From Limosilactobacillus reuteri (GTDB lineage: Bacteria > Bacillota > Bacilli > Lactobacillales > Lactobacillaceae): 64,000 nt of DNA. Made by a program: the position numbers and the translations under genes. This document shows, one piece after another, positions 1-7,995 of the stretch. Under the pieces are notes generated by a model. The model was not told the DNA's origin. It ran no database searches and saw nothing but the letters and a program-made list of their open reading frames with translations. Location: the NCBI RefSeq assembly GCF_034259105.1, contig NZ_CP139478.1, positions 175,001-239,000 of the forward strand, in the 5' to 3' direction. The first letter of the stretch is position 1, and the number at the start of each line of letters is the position of its first letter.

Positions 1-703
1 GATCCAAAAATGGTCGATTGAACAAGTGGCTCATGTAGTTAGAATCGCCTACAAGACCATCTACAACTGGATTGATCAAGGAGTATTGGATATTGGCGTG
101 GCTGATTTACCTGACCATGGAATTCGCCGCCGACGAGCCATAGAAACCCGTGGGACTTTTAGCCATGGACGTTCCATTGAAGATCGTCCCGCTGAAGTTA
201 TTGACCGTCATACCTCAGGTCACTTTGAAGCAGATACAGTTTTATCTGGAAAGCGTAAAGGTCAAGCAATAGCTACGTTTGTCGAGCGTAAGAGTCGTCT
301 TACCATCGTTAAACGGCTTCAGGGACGAGATAGTACCTCAATGACCAAGGCCATTTTAGAATTAGCTAACCAGTTAGAAGATAATCTCAAGACCCTTATT
401 GTTGACCATGGGAAAGAATTCGCTAACTACAAGCTAATTGAAGAGCAGGCCAGGATTCCCCTCTACTTTGCGCATGCTTATTCTCCACATGAACGAGGCA
501 GTAATGAGAATCGCAACCGAGTACTACGACGCTTTATCCCCAAAGGTCAACCGATTGAGGAAATCACTGATGATGAGTTAATTCAAATCAACTGGTATTT
601 GAACTCCAGACCACTCAAATGCTTAAACTGGCGAACGCCGATTGAAGTCTTTTTACTTAATCTACGTCACTAAATTTGTTCAAGTTATTTCTTGCAATCT
701 GCC
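1..703 (+). mobile_element. IS30-family element (ISLpl1-like), left part outside the window
   Basis: This is the right-hand part of an IS30-type insertion sequence. Its right terminal repeat ends in GCAATCTGCC at about 703, matching the end sequence of the complete copy at 14248-15301. The encoded proteins of the two copies differ at many positions, so they are related elements rather than recent duplicates. It lies directly upstream of the NrtR-like gene and abuts a short remnant of another IS end, which suggests one IS inserted into another. Confidence 0.85.
2..673 (+). CDS. IS30-family transposase, N-terminally cut by the window edge
   Basis: The frame is open from the first bases, so the gene begins before the window; the GTG at 26 is internal. 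The visible part carries the catalytic DDE core of IS30 transposases: HFEADTVLSG (first D), VDHGKEF (second D) and SPHERGSNENRNR (E). The family cuts and pastes or copies its own element through the terminal inverted repeats. The visible 223 codons align with the C-terminal two thirds of the 307-aa transposase at 14278-15201, with substitutions such as LEDNLKTLIV against LQDKLKTLTV. No internal stop is seen, so the visible part looks intact. Confidence 0.9.
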   Translation: MQKWSIEQVAHVVRIAYKTIYNWIDQGVLDIGVADLPDHGIRRRRAIETRGTFSHGRSIEDRPAEVIDRHTSGHFEADTVLSGKRKGQAIATFVERKSRLTIVKRLQGRDSTSMTKAILELANQLEDNLKTLIVDHGKEFANYKLIEEQARIPLYFAHAYSPHERGSNENRNRVLRRFIPKGQPIEEITDDELIQINWYLNSRPLKCLNWRTPIEVFLLNLRH

Positions 704-725
704 ATTTTAAATTGACATTTCAGGA
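704..725 (+). mobile_element. Remnant of the right end of an IS30-type element
   Basis: The bases TTTAAATTGACATTTCAGGA just after the ISLpl1-like end are the same as the right terminal repeat of the element at 10862-11939 (about 11920-11939). No other part of that element is present here. The simplest reading is that the ISLpl1-like element inserted into the end of an older copy. Confidence 0.6.
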
Positions 726-769
726 TTGCAATTTTGGATTGCGCTATAATATTTGATGAGGTGAAAAAG

Positions 770-1486
770 ATGGTTGACAAAATTGTTGCACGACCGCTAA
801 TTACGATTGCAAATATTATCTGGAGCTTTAATCCGCAAACGCACTTGCCCCAAATCCTGCTTGTAAAACGGGCATATGCACCTTTTAAGGATCGGTGGGC
901 ACTCCCGGAAACTCTATTACGGAGCAATGAAAGCGCCAAAATTGCTTGCATTCGTTTGATTAAGGATAAAATTGGGGTTCAGCTTTCCAATAGTGCGACC
1001 GAACAATTAGCAACATTTACTAATCCCCAGCGGGTTAGTGGCGACCGCGCGTTGGCGATTGCTTACATGACATTTTTACCAGTGATGCCCCAGCTTAAAG
1101 CCGGATACGGGGCGACAGAAGTGCGGTGGTTTAGTCTCAATTTTGACCATGGTGACTTCCTGCTGCAAAACGGCGAACTTGTCTTGGGGTTATCCGACGA
1201 TTCACCGTTAGCATTTGACCATCACCAAATTATTGGGACTGCAATTAGGCGCATTAAAAATAAATTAAACTATCAGCCTACGATTCTCCAGATCCTGGGG
1301 TCAACCTTTACTTTACGCCAGGCACGAGAAGTCTATGCGATCTTTTTACAAACAACGGTCGAGAAAATTGATAATTCTAACTTTAAGAAAACCCATCGAA
1401 AAATATTTAAGGAGGTTGGAACGGCTGCTACTAAGCGTTCGGGACGGCCACCTAAGCTATTTAAACTGGCGGAAGGTTGTATTTAA
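770..1486 (+). CDS. nrtR: NrtR-type transcriptional regulator of NAD metabolism (Nudix-like domain plus winged helix)
   Basis: 238 aa. The ATG at 770 is chosen because GAGGTG lies 7 bases upstream; an in-frame upstream start has no such site. The N-terminal half is Nudix-like, but its Nudix box is degenerate: in NESAKIACIRLIKDKIGV the REUxEE catalytic glutamates are replaced by L and K, so it probably binds a ligand rather than hydrolysing it. NrtR proteins sense ADP-ribose this way. The C-terminal part (FTLRQAREVYAIF, NFKKTHRKI, SGRPPKLFKL) is the typical NrtR DNA-binding region. It is followed in the same direction by pncB and pncA, the classic NrtR targets. Function is inferred from family and context. 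Confidence 0.85.
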   Translation: MVDKIVARPLITIANIIWSFNPQTHLPQILLVKRAYAPFKDRWALPETLLRSNESAKIACIRLIKDKIGVQLSNSATEQLATFTNPQRVSGDRALAIAYMTFLPVMPQLKAGYGATEVRWFSLNFDHGDFLLQNGELVLGLSDDSPLAFDHHQIIGTAIRRIKNKLNYQPTILQILGSTFTLRQAREVYAIFLQTTVEKIDNSNFKKTHRKIFKEVGTAATKRSGRPPKLFKLAEGCI

Positions 1487-1510
1487 AAATAGCGGTGCTA
1501 TAATCGGAAT

Positions 1511-1567
1511 AATAAAAGTTAATCATACTTTTATTTTTTACTATAATTTAGGTACTTTTTACTTAAA
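1511..1567 (+). promoter_or_regulatory. Candidate promoter and operator of the pncB-pncA operon
   Basis: A TATAAT box at 1542-1547 is overlapped at its downstream edge by a 21-base near-palindrome, TTTAGGTA-CTTTT-TACTTAAA (1547-1567), whose 8-base arms differ at one position. Upstream, a perfect inverted repeat AATAAAAG / CTTTTATT (1511-1518, 1528-1535) has a 9-base spacer. The placement at the core promoter suits repression, with NrtR as the obvious candidate. The assignment of either palindrome to NrtR is inference. Confidence 0.45.
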
Positions 1568-1587
1568 AGATTGGAAGCAAATATTAG

Positions 1588-3021
1588 ATGAATCATGAAT
1601 TATTAACCGATATGTACGAATTTTCGATGGCAAATGGTTATTATCTAACGCTTTCTCATGATAAACAGGCTCGGTTTGATGTCTTTTATCGGAAGGCTCC
1701 TGATGATAGCAGCTTTGTCATCAGTGCTGGATTAAAGCAGGTAGTTGATGAAGTTAAGAACTGGCACTTTTCTCCTGATGATATTGCTTACTTGAAATCA
1801 TTGAAGCATTTTTCGGATGACTTTCTTTTTTACTTAACTGAAGCCCACAATCGGTGCTCCATTGAAGCATTACCGGAAGGGACGCCGGTTTTCCCGCAAG
1901 AACCGTTTCTAAGTATTACTGGTCCCTTGATGGACGTCCAATTGCTCGAGACGCTTATTTTAAACATCATTAATCACCAGTCGTTGATTGCAACAAAGGC
2001 ATGGCAAATCACAAATGCCGCGGACAATCGGCCAGTAATGGAATTTGGTGCGCGGCGGGCGCAAGGACCCGATGCCGCAATCTACGGAGCACGGGCTGCA
2101 ATCATTGGTGGTTGTGGAAGCACCTCCAATGTTCTCGCAGCTAAACTGTTTAATGTGCCAGCAGTCGGGACAATGGCTCACGCCTGGATCGAAAGTTTTC
2201 CTGATGAATTGACCGCCTTTCGGGCATGGGCAAAAATTTATCCTGATAATGCGGCGTTGCTGGTTGATACTTACGATGTTTTGCAATCCGGGGTGCCAAA
2301 CGCAATTAAGGTATTTAAGGAATTACGGGCTGCAGGGCATGAACCAGTCGGCATCCGCATTGATTCAGGGGACATTGCCCAACTAGCAAAGCAGGCCCGG
2401 AAGATGATGGATGATGCAGGGTTCCCTGATGCGAAGATCACTGCCTCGAATGCTCTCGATGCTCATATTATCAAGTCGCTATTAAACCAAGGTGCTCCAC
2501 TGGACAACTTTGGAATTGGGGAAAGATTGATAACGAGTTCATCTAGTCCCGTTTTGAGTGGGGTCTATAAGATGGCGGCGCTTGAAAATAAAGGTAAGTG
2601 GGAGCCCAAAATCAAGATCAGCAATAGTCGAGAAAAGGTAACGCTGCCGGGACATAAGCAGGTTTACCGCTTATACGATAAGCATGATCCCCAGCATGCC
2701 GTTGCGGATGTGATTGCCCTGGCTGATGAACAGATTGGGTCCAAGATTACGGCAATCAGTGCCGACGTTCATGTGACCCGGAACAAGGTTATTTTGACTG
2801 ACTTTATTGCTAAGCCGTTACTGCAGCAGGTGTTAACGCCTGATAAGACAGCGACATGCGAAGCTAATCCCTTTGTAATTCAACGGTTTGCGAAGAAGAA
2901 TTTAGCACAGTTGCCGGCAGCAACCCAACGCTTGCTCAATCCTGACCGCTTCCCTGTTTATCTAACGAAGCGTCTTGCTGATTTACAACAAAAATTAATT
3001 GATGAAGCTACCAATATGTAA
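1588..3021 (+). CDS. pncB: Nicotinate phosphoribosyltransferase
   Basis: 477 aa, normal for the long Firmicutes PncB form. The enzyme converts nicotinate, PRPP and ATP to nicotinate mononucleotide in the cytoplasmic Preiss-Handler NAD salvage route. Family landmarks are the N-terminal LLTDMYEFSMANGYY, the FGARRAQGPDAA segment with the phosphoribosyl-binding arginines, GIRIDSGDIAQLAKQ, and ITASNALD. It lies 101 bases after the NrtR-like gene and 12 bases before pncA, so nicotinamide can be deamidated and the product ribosylated by adjacent genes. No strong Shine-Dalgarno precedes the ATG (GGAAG about 10 bases upstream). Confidence 0.95.
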   Translation: MNHELLTDMYEFSMANGYYLTLSHDKQARFDVFYRKAPDDSSFVISAGLKQVVDEVKNWHFSPDDIAYLKSLKHFSDDFLFYLTEAHNRCSIEALPEGTPVFPQEPFLSITGPLMDVQLLETLILNIINHQSLIATKAWQITNAADNRPVMEFGARRAQGPDAAIYGARAAIIGGCGSTSNVLAAKLFNVPAVGTMAHAWIESFPDELTAFRAWAKIYPDNAALLVDTYDVLQSGVPNAIKVFKELRAAGHEPVGIRIDSGDIAQLAKQARKMMDDAGFPDAKITASNALDAHIIKSLLNQGAPLDNFGIGERLITSSSSPVLSGVYKMAALENKGKWEPKIKISNSREKVTLPGHKQVYRLYDKHDPQHAVADVIALADEQIGSKITAISADVHVTRNKVILTDFIAKPLLQQVLTPDKTATCEANPFVIQRFAKKNLAQLPAATQRLLNPDRFPVYLTKRLADLQQKLIDEATNM

Positions 3022-3033
3022 GAGAGGTAAGAA

Positions 3034-3582
3034 ATGATGGCAAAAGCATTATTGATAATTGATTATACTTATGATTCTGTTGCAGATGACGGTGCACTAA
3101 CATGCGGTAAGCCGGCGCAAAAGCTTGAGAATAGTCTCGTTGAATTGGTCGATAAATTTTATCGGGCAGGGGATTATGTAATCTTCCCAACCGATGGGCA
3201 TACGGGGGATAAGTTTAGCCCGGAATATAAGCTATACCCCCGGCACAATATTGTTGGGACGCCAGGACAGTTACTATATGGCGAGTTAAAGGAGTGGTAT
3301 GACCAGCACTGCGATAGCGACCGGGTATACCAGTTCAATAAGAATCGTTATTCCGCTTTTCAGAATACTAATCTCGATAATTATTTACGTGAACGAAAAA
3401 TTGATGACTTGTGGCTTGCCGGCTTGTGTACTGATATTTGTGTTCTTCATACGGCCATTTCTGCCTATAATTTGAATTACCATCTTACTATTCCGACGAA
3501 AGACGTCGCAACCTTCACTAAGAATGGTCAACAGTGGGCGCTGGATCATTTTAAGAATTCATTAGGGGCAACCTTGGTTTAA
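3034..3582 (+). CDS. pncA: Nicotinamidase (cysteine hydrolase, isochorismatase-like)
   Basis: 182 aa. Hydrolyses nicotinamide to nicotinate and ammonia, feeding PncB. The catalytic triad of the family is visible: Asp in LLIIDYTYD (about residue 10), Lys in FNKNRYSAF (about 104) and Cys in LAGLCTDICVLHTA (about 135), with the metal-binding DGHTGD region around 55. AGAGAGG precedes the tandem ATGs at 3034 and 3037; either could start the protein. Probably co-transcribed with pncB. No clear terminator follows. Confidence 0.92.
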   Translation: MMAKALLIIDYTYDSVADDGALTCGKPAQKLENSLVELVDKFYRAGDYVIFPTDGHTGDKFSPEYKLYPRHNIVGTPGQLLYGELKEWYDQHCDSDRVYQFNKNRYSAFQNTNLDNYLRERKIDDLWLAGLCTDICVLHTAISAYNLNYHLTIPTKDVATFTKNGQQWALDHFKNSLGATLV

Positions 3583-4028
3583 TGAATTTTGACCGGAAAG
3601 AATAGACAAATTTTTATGCAATAGTTAAAGTATAGTTTACTTAAATATTGTGATCCCTTGGGCAAACGTGGAAGCTAACAATGAAGGTAGAACGTCCAAG
3701 TAATCGTAATTAAAAGTAGCTCTTGTAACAGTTAAGTGGTGCAGTAGGAAGGGCTAGCCATCCTAAACACCTATTGGTTGAATTTTCAGAAAATTAATAA
3801 AAATATGATTGGCTATCAAAAGTCTACTATGATACATGGTACAGTGTGTAAACGTTGATATATCAAGATATTCTACACTTGAATACGAATATAAGGCAAT
3901 TGCTTCGACAACACTATTAAGAATGTCAGCCGTCGCTGTTGATGAAGAAGAAACATTATGAAAAGGCCAAAGACACATATAGCAATTTTGCTGAATTCGA
4001 TTTAACGCTTGGTGCGTGGGGAGTTTTT
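3583..4028. other. Intergenic region with hairpins and a short coding remnant
   Basis: No intact gene is seen. Bases about 3655-3775 contain possible stems (CTTGG with CCAAG; GGTG and AGGA with TCCT and CACC around GGCTAGCC), downstream of a TATAGT box near 3637. From about 3836 a short open frame rich in hydrophobic residues (YKAIASTTLLRMSAVAV) runs to a stop at 3959. The in-frame extension upstream of the ATG at 4029 lacks a ribosome binding site. The region may hold the decayed end of a former gene, perhaps a regulator, but I cannot identify it. Confidence 0.35.
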
Positions 4029-5027
4029 ATGCGAGATAAAGATAAAATTTTAGGAGCATTATATGGACAAGCAATTGGTGATTCAATGGGTATGCCTACT
4101 GAATTATGGCCAATTCAAAAAATTCGGGATAAGTTTGGCCGGAATATTACAACCTTTTTAGATGGTACAGACGATAATAATATTGCGATTAATTTTAAGG
4201 CTGGTGAGTACACCGATGATACCAACCAAGCGTTTGCAATCTTAGATGCGCTCATTGAAACAAACTGGGAACCAGATACTAAAGTACTAGTTAAGCACAT
4301 TATGAAGTGGGCTGTCGCTGTTGGAGCATGGACCAATAATATTTTAGGCCCAAGTAGTAAAGCAGCACTCAAACTGGTAAAGGAAGGGAAGAACCCATCT
4401 GAAGTTACCAAAACTGCTTTAACTAATGGTTGTGGTATGCGGATTTCACCAATTGGTACTCTTTATGAACCTGAAGACTTTGATCAGTTAATTGAGATGG
4501 TTTATGAGGTTACTAAGATTACTCACTCTAGTGATGTTTCCATTTCAGGAGCTGCAATGATTGCAGGAGCTGTTACTGCTGCAATGGCTGACTACGACTG
4601 GGATGACATTATTGATTATGCTAAAAAGGCAAACGATGCTGGTTTTAAATTAGGTACGCCAACGTGGGCTGCACATAACAAAGAACGGCTTGAAGTCGGG
4701 ATTGCCCTTGCACATAAGTACGAAGGTAATGATGAAGCATTTAGTCGAGCAATTTCCAATACTGTTGGAACAGGAACCACGATTTCAGAGAGTATTCCAG
4801 CAGCACTGGCAATTGCTTACTATGCTAAGGACGTAAAGAAGAGTGCCTTCATTTGTACTAATTTAGGTGGCGATACCGATACGATTGGCGCAATGGCAAC
4901 TGCAATTTGTGGAGCAAAAGTTGGTGCTAAAAACATTCCAGAAGACTGGAAAAAGTTAATTGACGAAAAGAACCCTCAACACAATATTCAAGAGTTTGCA
5001 GATAAGATTTCTGAATTTAAGGCATAG
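4029..5027 (+). CDS. ADP-ribosylglycohydrolase family protein (DraG/YegU-like)
   Basis: 332 aa from the ATG at 4029, which has GGGGAG eight bases upstream and starts the typical MRDKDKILGALYGQAIGD; the longer open frame upstream is not supported. The family hydrolyses N- or O-glycosidic ADP-ribose bonds using a binuclear Mg centre. The metal ligands are visible in GEYTDDTNQA (about residue 60) and NLGGDTDTIGAM (near 280). Next to it are an NCS1 permease and a PfkB kinase, an arrangement close to E. coli yegTUV, which suggests uptake, glycosidic cleavage and phosphorylation of a nucleoside-like compound. The substrate is unknown. Confidence 0.85.
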   Translation: MRDKDKILGALYGQAIGDSMGMPTELWPIQKIRDKFGRNITTFLDGTDDNNIAINFKAGEYTDDTNQAFAILDALIETNWEPDTKVLVKHIMKWAVAVGAWTNNILGPSSKAALKLVKEGKNPSEVTKTALTNGCGMRISPIGTLYEPEDFDQLIEMVYEVTKITHSSDVSISGAAMIAGAVTAAMADYDWDDIIDYAKKANDAGFKLGTPTWAAHNKERLEVGIALAHKYEGNDEAFSRAISNTVGTGTTISESIPAALAIAYYAKDVKKSAFICTNLGGDTDTIGAMATAICGAKVGAKNIPEDWKKLIDEKNPQHNIQEFADKISEFKA

Positions 5028-5046
5028 TAAAATGAGGTGAATTACT

Positions 5047-6399
5047 ATGGATAATGAATTTGTTAAAGTTCCAGAAAAAGATAAAACGTTAAGTCCTGAG
5101 AAACTTTTCTATAACTGGTTTGCTGCTAATATCGGTATTATGGGTTTCGTTTATGGTGCTATTATTGTTAGTTATCATTTATCCTTCTGGCAATCAGTTA
5201 CGGCAGCGTTGATTGGTGCATTGACTTTTGCAATTCCGGGTTGGGTTGCAATGATTGGGCAACGTGAAGGTGTAACCACATTTAAGATGAGTCGAGCAAC
5301 TTTTGGTACGCATGGTAACAAAATTCCTAACTTTATGGCTTGGCTAAATATGGTTGGCTGGCTTGCTGTCAATGTAATTACTGGTACTTTACTATTTTCT
5401 GCAATGCTAAAAACAATCCATGTCCCACAAACTGGCTTTACAAAGTTTATTTGTTTAGTTGTTTTCGCAGGATTAGTCTTTCTGTCAGGTATCTTTAAGG
5501 AAGATACTTTAGCTAAAATTCAGACTTGGTTAAGCTGGATATTTGGTGGATTAACATTAGTTATGTTGATTATGTTCTTAATGAACGCAAATTGGGGTGA
5601 GGCATTTGCTATGAAGCCGGGCAGTTGGGTAACAGGCTGGTTACCAGCTGTTGCCTTCATTGCTGCCGGTTCTAGTATCTCATGGTCAATGGCTGCAGCT
5701 GATTGGGGTGCATACGTTCATCCTAACACGAAGCCATCTGCTACTTTTTGGAATACTACTTTAGGTGCTGCTACACCACTTTTCATTTTAATGGCTGGTG
5801 GGGTATTGCTAAGTACAATTTCCCCAAGTTTAGCTAGTGCAAGTGACCCATACCAAGTAATGTATGGAGCTATTCCAGGCTGGTTTGGTTTTCTCTACTT
5901 CTTGGTGGCTGCTGGTGGTATTATTCCACAATGTTTAGTTTCATTCCGTTCAGCGCGAATCAATCTTTCTACGATTGGAATTAAAGTTTCACAAAAGACA
6001 TCATTAATTTTGCATGCTGTGATTATTATTCTAATTTCTATTTATGTTTTGTTTATTTCTGGTGACTTTTTAAGCAACTTTGAATTGTTCTTAAACTTCT
6101 TGGGCATTTGCCTTGCTTCATGGGTTGCTATCTTCTTAGTAGATAGCGTTATTTACCGTAAGAATGGCTATGATGTTAAGCTAATGGAACCAAATTCATC
6201 TGTACACTATAACTGGCCAGGAATTATTTCTTGGATTATTGCTACTATTTTCGGCTTTCTCTTTACGTCAAATGCAGCATATCGTGGACCGTTTGCTCAT
6301 GGTATTTTTGAAAATAACAGTAGTTTGGCTGTCTTCGTTTCAGGGATTGCTGCAATTATTGTTATGTTTATTAAGAGTAGTGATAAGCAGGAGGATTGA
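5047..6399 (+). CDS. NCS1-family nucleobase/nucleoside:cation symporter
   Basis: 450 aa with about 12 hydrophobic segments. The N-terminal stretch LSPEKLFYNWFAANIGIMG and the following GAIIVSYHLSFWQS, IPGWVAMIGQREG and FGTHGNKIPNF segments are typical of cytosine/purine/allantoin permeases. It is predicted to import a nucleobase or related compound by coupling to Na+ or H+. It starts 19 bases after the glycohydrolase gene behind TGAGGTG, and its last codons contain the ribosome binding site of the kinase, so the three genes form one operon. The exact substrate cannot be read from the sequence. Confidence 0.85.
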   Translation: MDNEFVKVPEKDKTLSPEKLFYNWFAANIGIMGFVYGAIIVSYHLSFWQSVTAALIGALTFAIPGWVAMIGQREGVTTFKMSRATFGTHGNKIPNFMAWLNMVGWLAVNVITGTLLFSAMLKTIHVPQTGFTKFICLVVFAGLVFLSGIFKEDTLAKIQTWLSWIFGGLTLVMLIMFLMNANWGEAFAMKPGSWVTGWLPAVAFIAAGSSISWSMAAADWGAYVHPNTKPSATFWNTTLGAATPLFILMAGGVLLSTISPSLASASDPYQVMYGAIPGWFGFLYFLVAAGGIIPQCLVSFRSARINLSTIGIKVSQKTSLILHAVIIILISIYVLFISGDFLSNFELFLNFLGICLASWVAIFLVDSVIYRKNGYDVKLMEPNSSVHYNWPGIISWIIATIFGFLFTSNAAYRGPFAHGIFENNSSLAVFVSGIAAIIVMFIKSSDKQED

Positions 6400-6404
6400 G
6401 TATT

Positions 6405-7292
6405 ATGACCAAAAAAAGTCTAATTATTGGTGCTGCTTTTGTAGATGTAATAATGGACGTTGCGCAGATGCCGACTTCGGGCAGTGACGTTACAGCAAAA
6501 TTAAAGTCCTATAATGTTGGTGGTTGTGCTTTCAATGTCTACGGTGCAATTAAACACTATCTAGGTGCTAACTCTGCTGACCTTTTTGTGCCTGTGGGAA
6601 AGGGACAATATAGTGAAATAGTTCGAAAAACAATGAATTATAGCAAAATTCCAATTTTACTTGAGGATAACCATCAAGATAACGGTTGGGATCTTTGCTT
6701 GGTTGAGCCAAATGGTGAGCGGACTTTCATCACGGTTCCAGGAATTGAACAGGATTGGAAAGATGAGTGGTTTAGTAAGATTAATTTGTCTGATTATAAG
6801 TATTTCTATGTAAGTGGTTATGAAATGGAAGACGTAAAATCAGCCAATTTACTGTTGGACCACTTGGAACAACGTGATAATGATTCATACATTCTGTTTG
6901 ACGCTTCACCACGAATTAGTCATATTGATTCCCAGATTTTAAATAGGCTAATCACAAAAGGCGTAATTATTAATGCCAATGAGGATGAAATTGGTTTTCT
7001 TAGTGATAGAGATACATTGGAAGAAAAGACAAGTGACGTTTTTGGAAAAACTGACGAACCAGTTCTTGTTACTCTAGGTGCTAAGGGAACTTACTTATAT
7101 GATGATAATGGTGGAAGAATCATTAGCAGTGATAAAGTCGAAAATGTTGTCAATACAATCGGTGCTGGTGATACTCACTGTGGTGGAGTGATTGCTGGAC
7201 TGCTAAATGGTAATTCATTTGCAGAAGTATGTAAGATTGGAAATAATCTTTCTGCACAAGTTATTCAGCAAGAAGCTGGAAGCCTTATCTAA
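6405..7292 (+). CDS. PfkB-family carbohydrate/nucleoside kinase (YegV-like)
   Basis: 295 aa from the ATG at 6405, which sits 10 bases after CAGGAGG; the TTG at 6396 is too close to that site. The ribokinase-family signatures are present: the N-terminal GG motif region YNVGGCAFNVYGA (about residues 40-50) and the C-terminal NTIGAGDTHCGGVIAG, with the catalytic Asp in GAGDTHCG. It would phosphorylate the hydroxymethyl group of a sugar or nucleoside using ATP. The start lies just past the permease stop, so translation is probably coupled. The substrate is presumably the product of the neighbouring glycohydrolase. Confidence 0.88.
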   Translation: MTKKSLIIGAAFVDVIMDVAQMPTSGSDVTAKLKSYNVGGCAFNVYGAIKHYLGANSADLFVPVGKGQYSEIVRKTMNYSKIPILLEDNHQDNGWDLCLVEPNGERTFITVPGIEQDWKDEWFSKINLSDYKYFYVSGYEMEDVKSANLLLDHLEQRDNDSYILFDASPRISHIDSQILNRLITKGVIINANEDEIGFLSDRDTLEEKTSDVFGKTDEPVLVTLGAKGTYLYDDNGGRIISSDKVENVVNTIGAGDTHCGGVIAGLLNGNSFAEVCKIGNNLSAQVIQQEAGSLI

Positions 7293-7419
7293 TAGTTTTT
7301 GTTATTACATAAATTGAATAACAGGTAAAACAGAGTACGTAGGCTATAATGCTGCCTTTTTAATCAGTGATCAAAATGCAACAACTACAAAAGATGCAGT
7401 TTATCAGGGTAATGATGTT

Positions 7420-7734
7420 ATGAAATTTAAGGATAAATGGGAAATAACTGGTGTTCTGACTTCTCAAATAGATGAATTACTTTACAAACGGCGAATTAAA
7501 AATAAAGTATGTCGTTTTAGTGAATTACAAAAACGAATGCCAAATTGTTCTAGGCGAATGCTATCTTTACAACTTAGCGGATTAGAAAAAGATAACATTG
7601 TCGAAAAGAAAGTATATCCAGTCATTTCTCCTAAAACAGAATATAAATTAACCCGTTTTGGACAAACGTTAACTCCACTTATTATTGAAATGGAGAAATG
7701 GGGAAGAATATATAACACTATAAATTTAGAATAA
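7420..7734 (+). CDS. HxlR-family winged-helix transcriptional regulator
   Basis: 104 aa with the HxlR pattern: DKWEITGVLTSQI, CRFSELQKRMPNCSRRML, LSGLEKDNIVEKKVYP, TEYKLTRFGQTLTPLI and a closing MEKWG. The family binds DNA as a dimer and often responds to redox or metabolite signals. The frame is open upstream to about 7315, encoding YVGYNAAFLISDQN, which does not look like an HxlR N-terminus; it may be a remnant fused in frame by a deletion. The ATG at 7420 lacks a strong ribosome binding site, so expression is uncertain. It follows the yegTUV-like operon by 127 bases. Confidence 0.75.
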   Translation: MKFKDKWEITGVLTSQIDELLYKRRIKNKVCRFSELQKRMPNCSRRMLSLQLSGLEKDNIVEKKVYPVISPKTEYKLTRFGQTLTPLIIEMEKWGRIYNTINLE

Positions 7735-7759
7735 AATTAAAAAATGATGTGAATTTTTA

Positions 7760-7788
7760 TTGATTTCTAATTATGGTTATGATAAGAT
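7760..7788 (+). promoter_or_regulatory. Predicted sigma-70 promoter of the structured leader
   Basis: TTGATT (7760-7765) and TAAGAT (7783-7788) are 17 bases apart. A transcript starting near 7795 would run through the structured leader and its terminator toward the MHS transporter gene. Confidence 0.55.
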
Positions 7789-7794
7789 CTTACT

Positions 7795-7994
7795 ATTAAT
7801 TAAGACGAAAGCGAGAACAGATTAATGTCATTTACTACTAATGTACACGTAAATATTATTATTATTCGGATCATTAATTAGATGATGCGAATAATTAGTG
7901 CTGTTCGTATCACTATACTAGGGATGTGAACAGTGATAGTGGTAGAGACATTTCTGTCGGCCAGCTGACTGTTCAACAGTTAGCTGGTTTTTTT
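7795..7994 (+). ncRNA. Unidentified structured 5' leader ending in a terminator (attenuator or riboswitch candidate)
   Basis: About 200 bases without a gene show nested complementarity. GAACAG (7815-7820) pairs with CTGTTC (7901-7906) and closes a domain holding a strong hairpin: ATTATTCG and ATCAT with ATGAT and CGAATAAT (7861-7895). A second hairpin TATCACT / AGTGATA (7908-7938) has a 17-base loop, followed by a small GACA/TGTC stem and the terminator at 7961-7994. This architecture is typical of cis-regulatory RNA. The conserved T-box sequence is absent and I recognise no riboswitch class. Before the intron inserted, the next gene downstream was the MHS transporter. Confidence 0.5.
7961..7994 (+). 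terminator. Rho-independent terminator at the end of the leader
   Basis: CCAGCTGACTG pairs with CAGTTAGCTGG (11 pairs including one G-T wobble) around a 5-base loop, followed by seven T. Intron copy 1 begins two bases later. Confidence 0.85.
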
Positions 7995-7995
7995 A

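Noticed and set aside
711..750. TTGACA in the IS remnant acting as the -35 of the nrtR promoter
   Set aside because: It lies about 27 bases from the TATAAT, too far for a normal promoter.
1335..1598. 87-aa frame overlapping the end of the NrtR-like gene and the pncB start
   Set aside because: Overlaps the strongly supported NrtR C-terminus in another frame and has no ribosome binding site.
3939..4028. N-terminal extension of the ADP-ribosylglycohydrolase
   Set aside because: The residues do not fit the family, and a good ribosome binding site marks the ATG at 4029.
7795..7994. T-box riboswitch call for the MHS leader
   Set aside because: A TGGT near 7940 is present, but the conserved T-box sequence and a matching antiterminator helix are missing.
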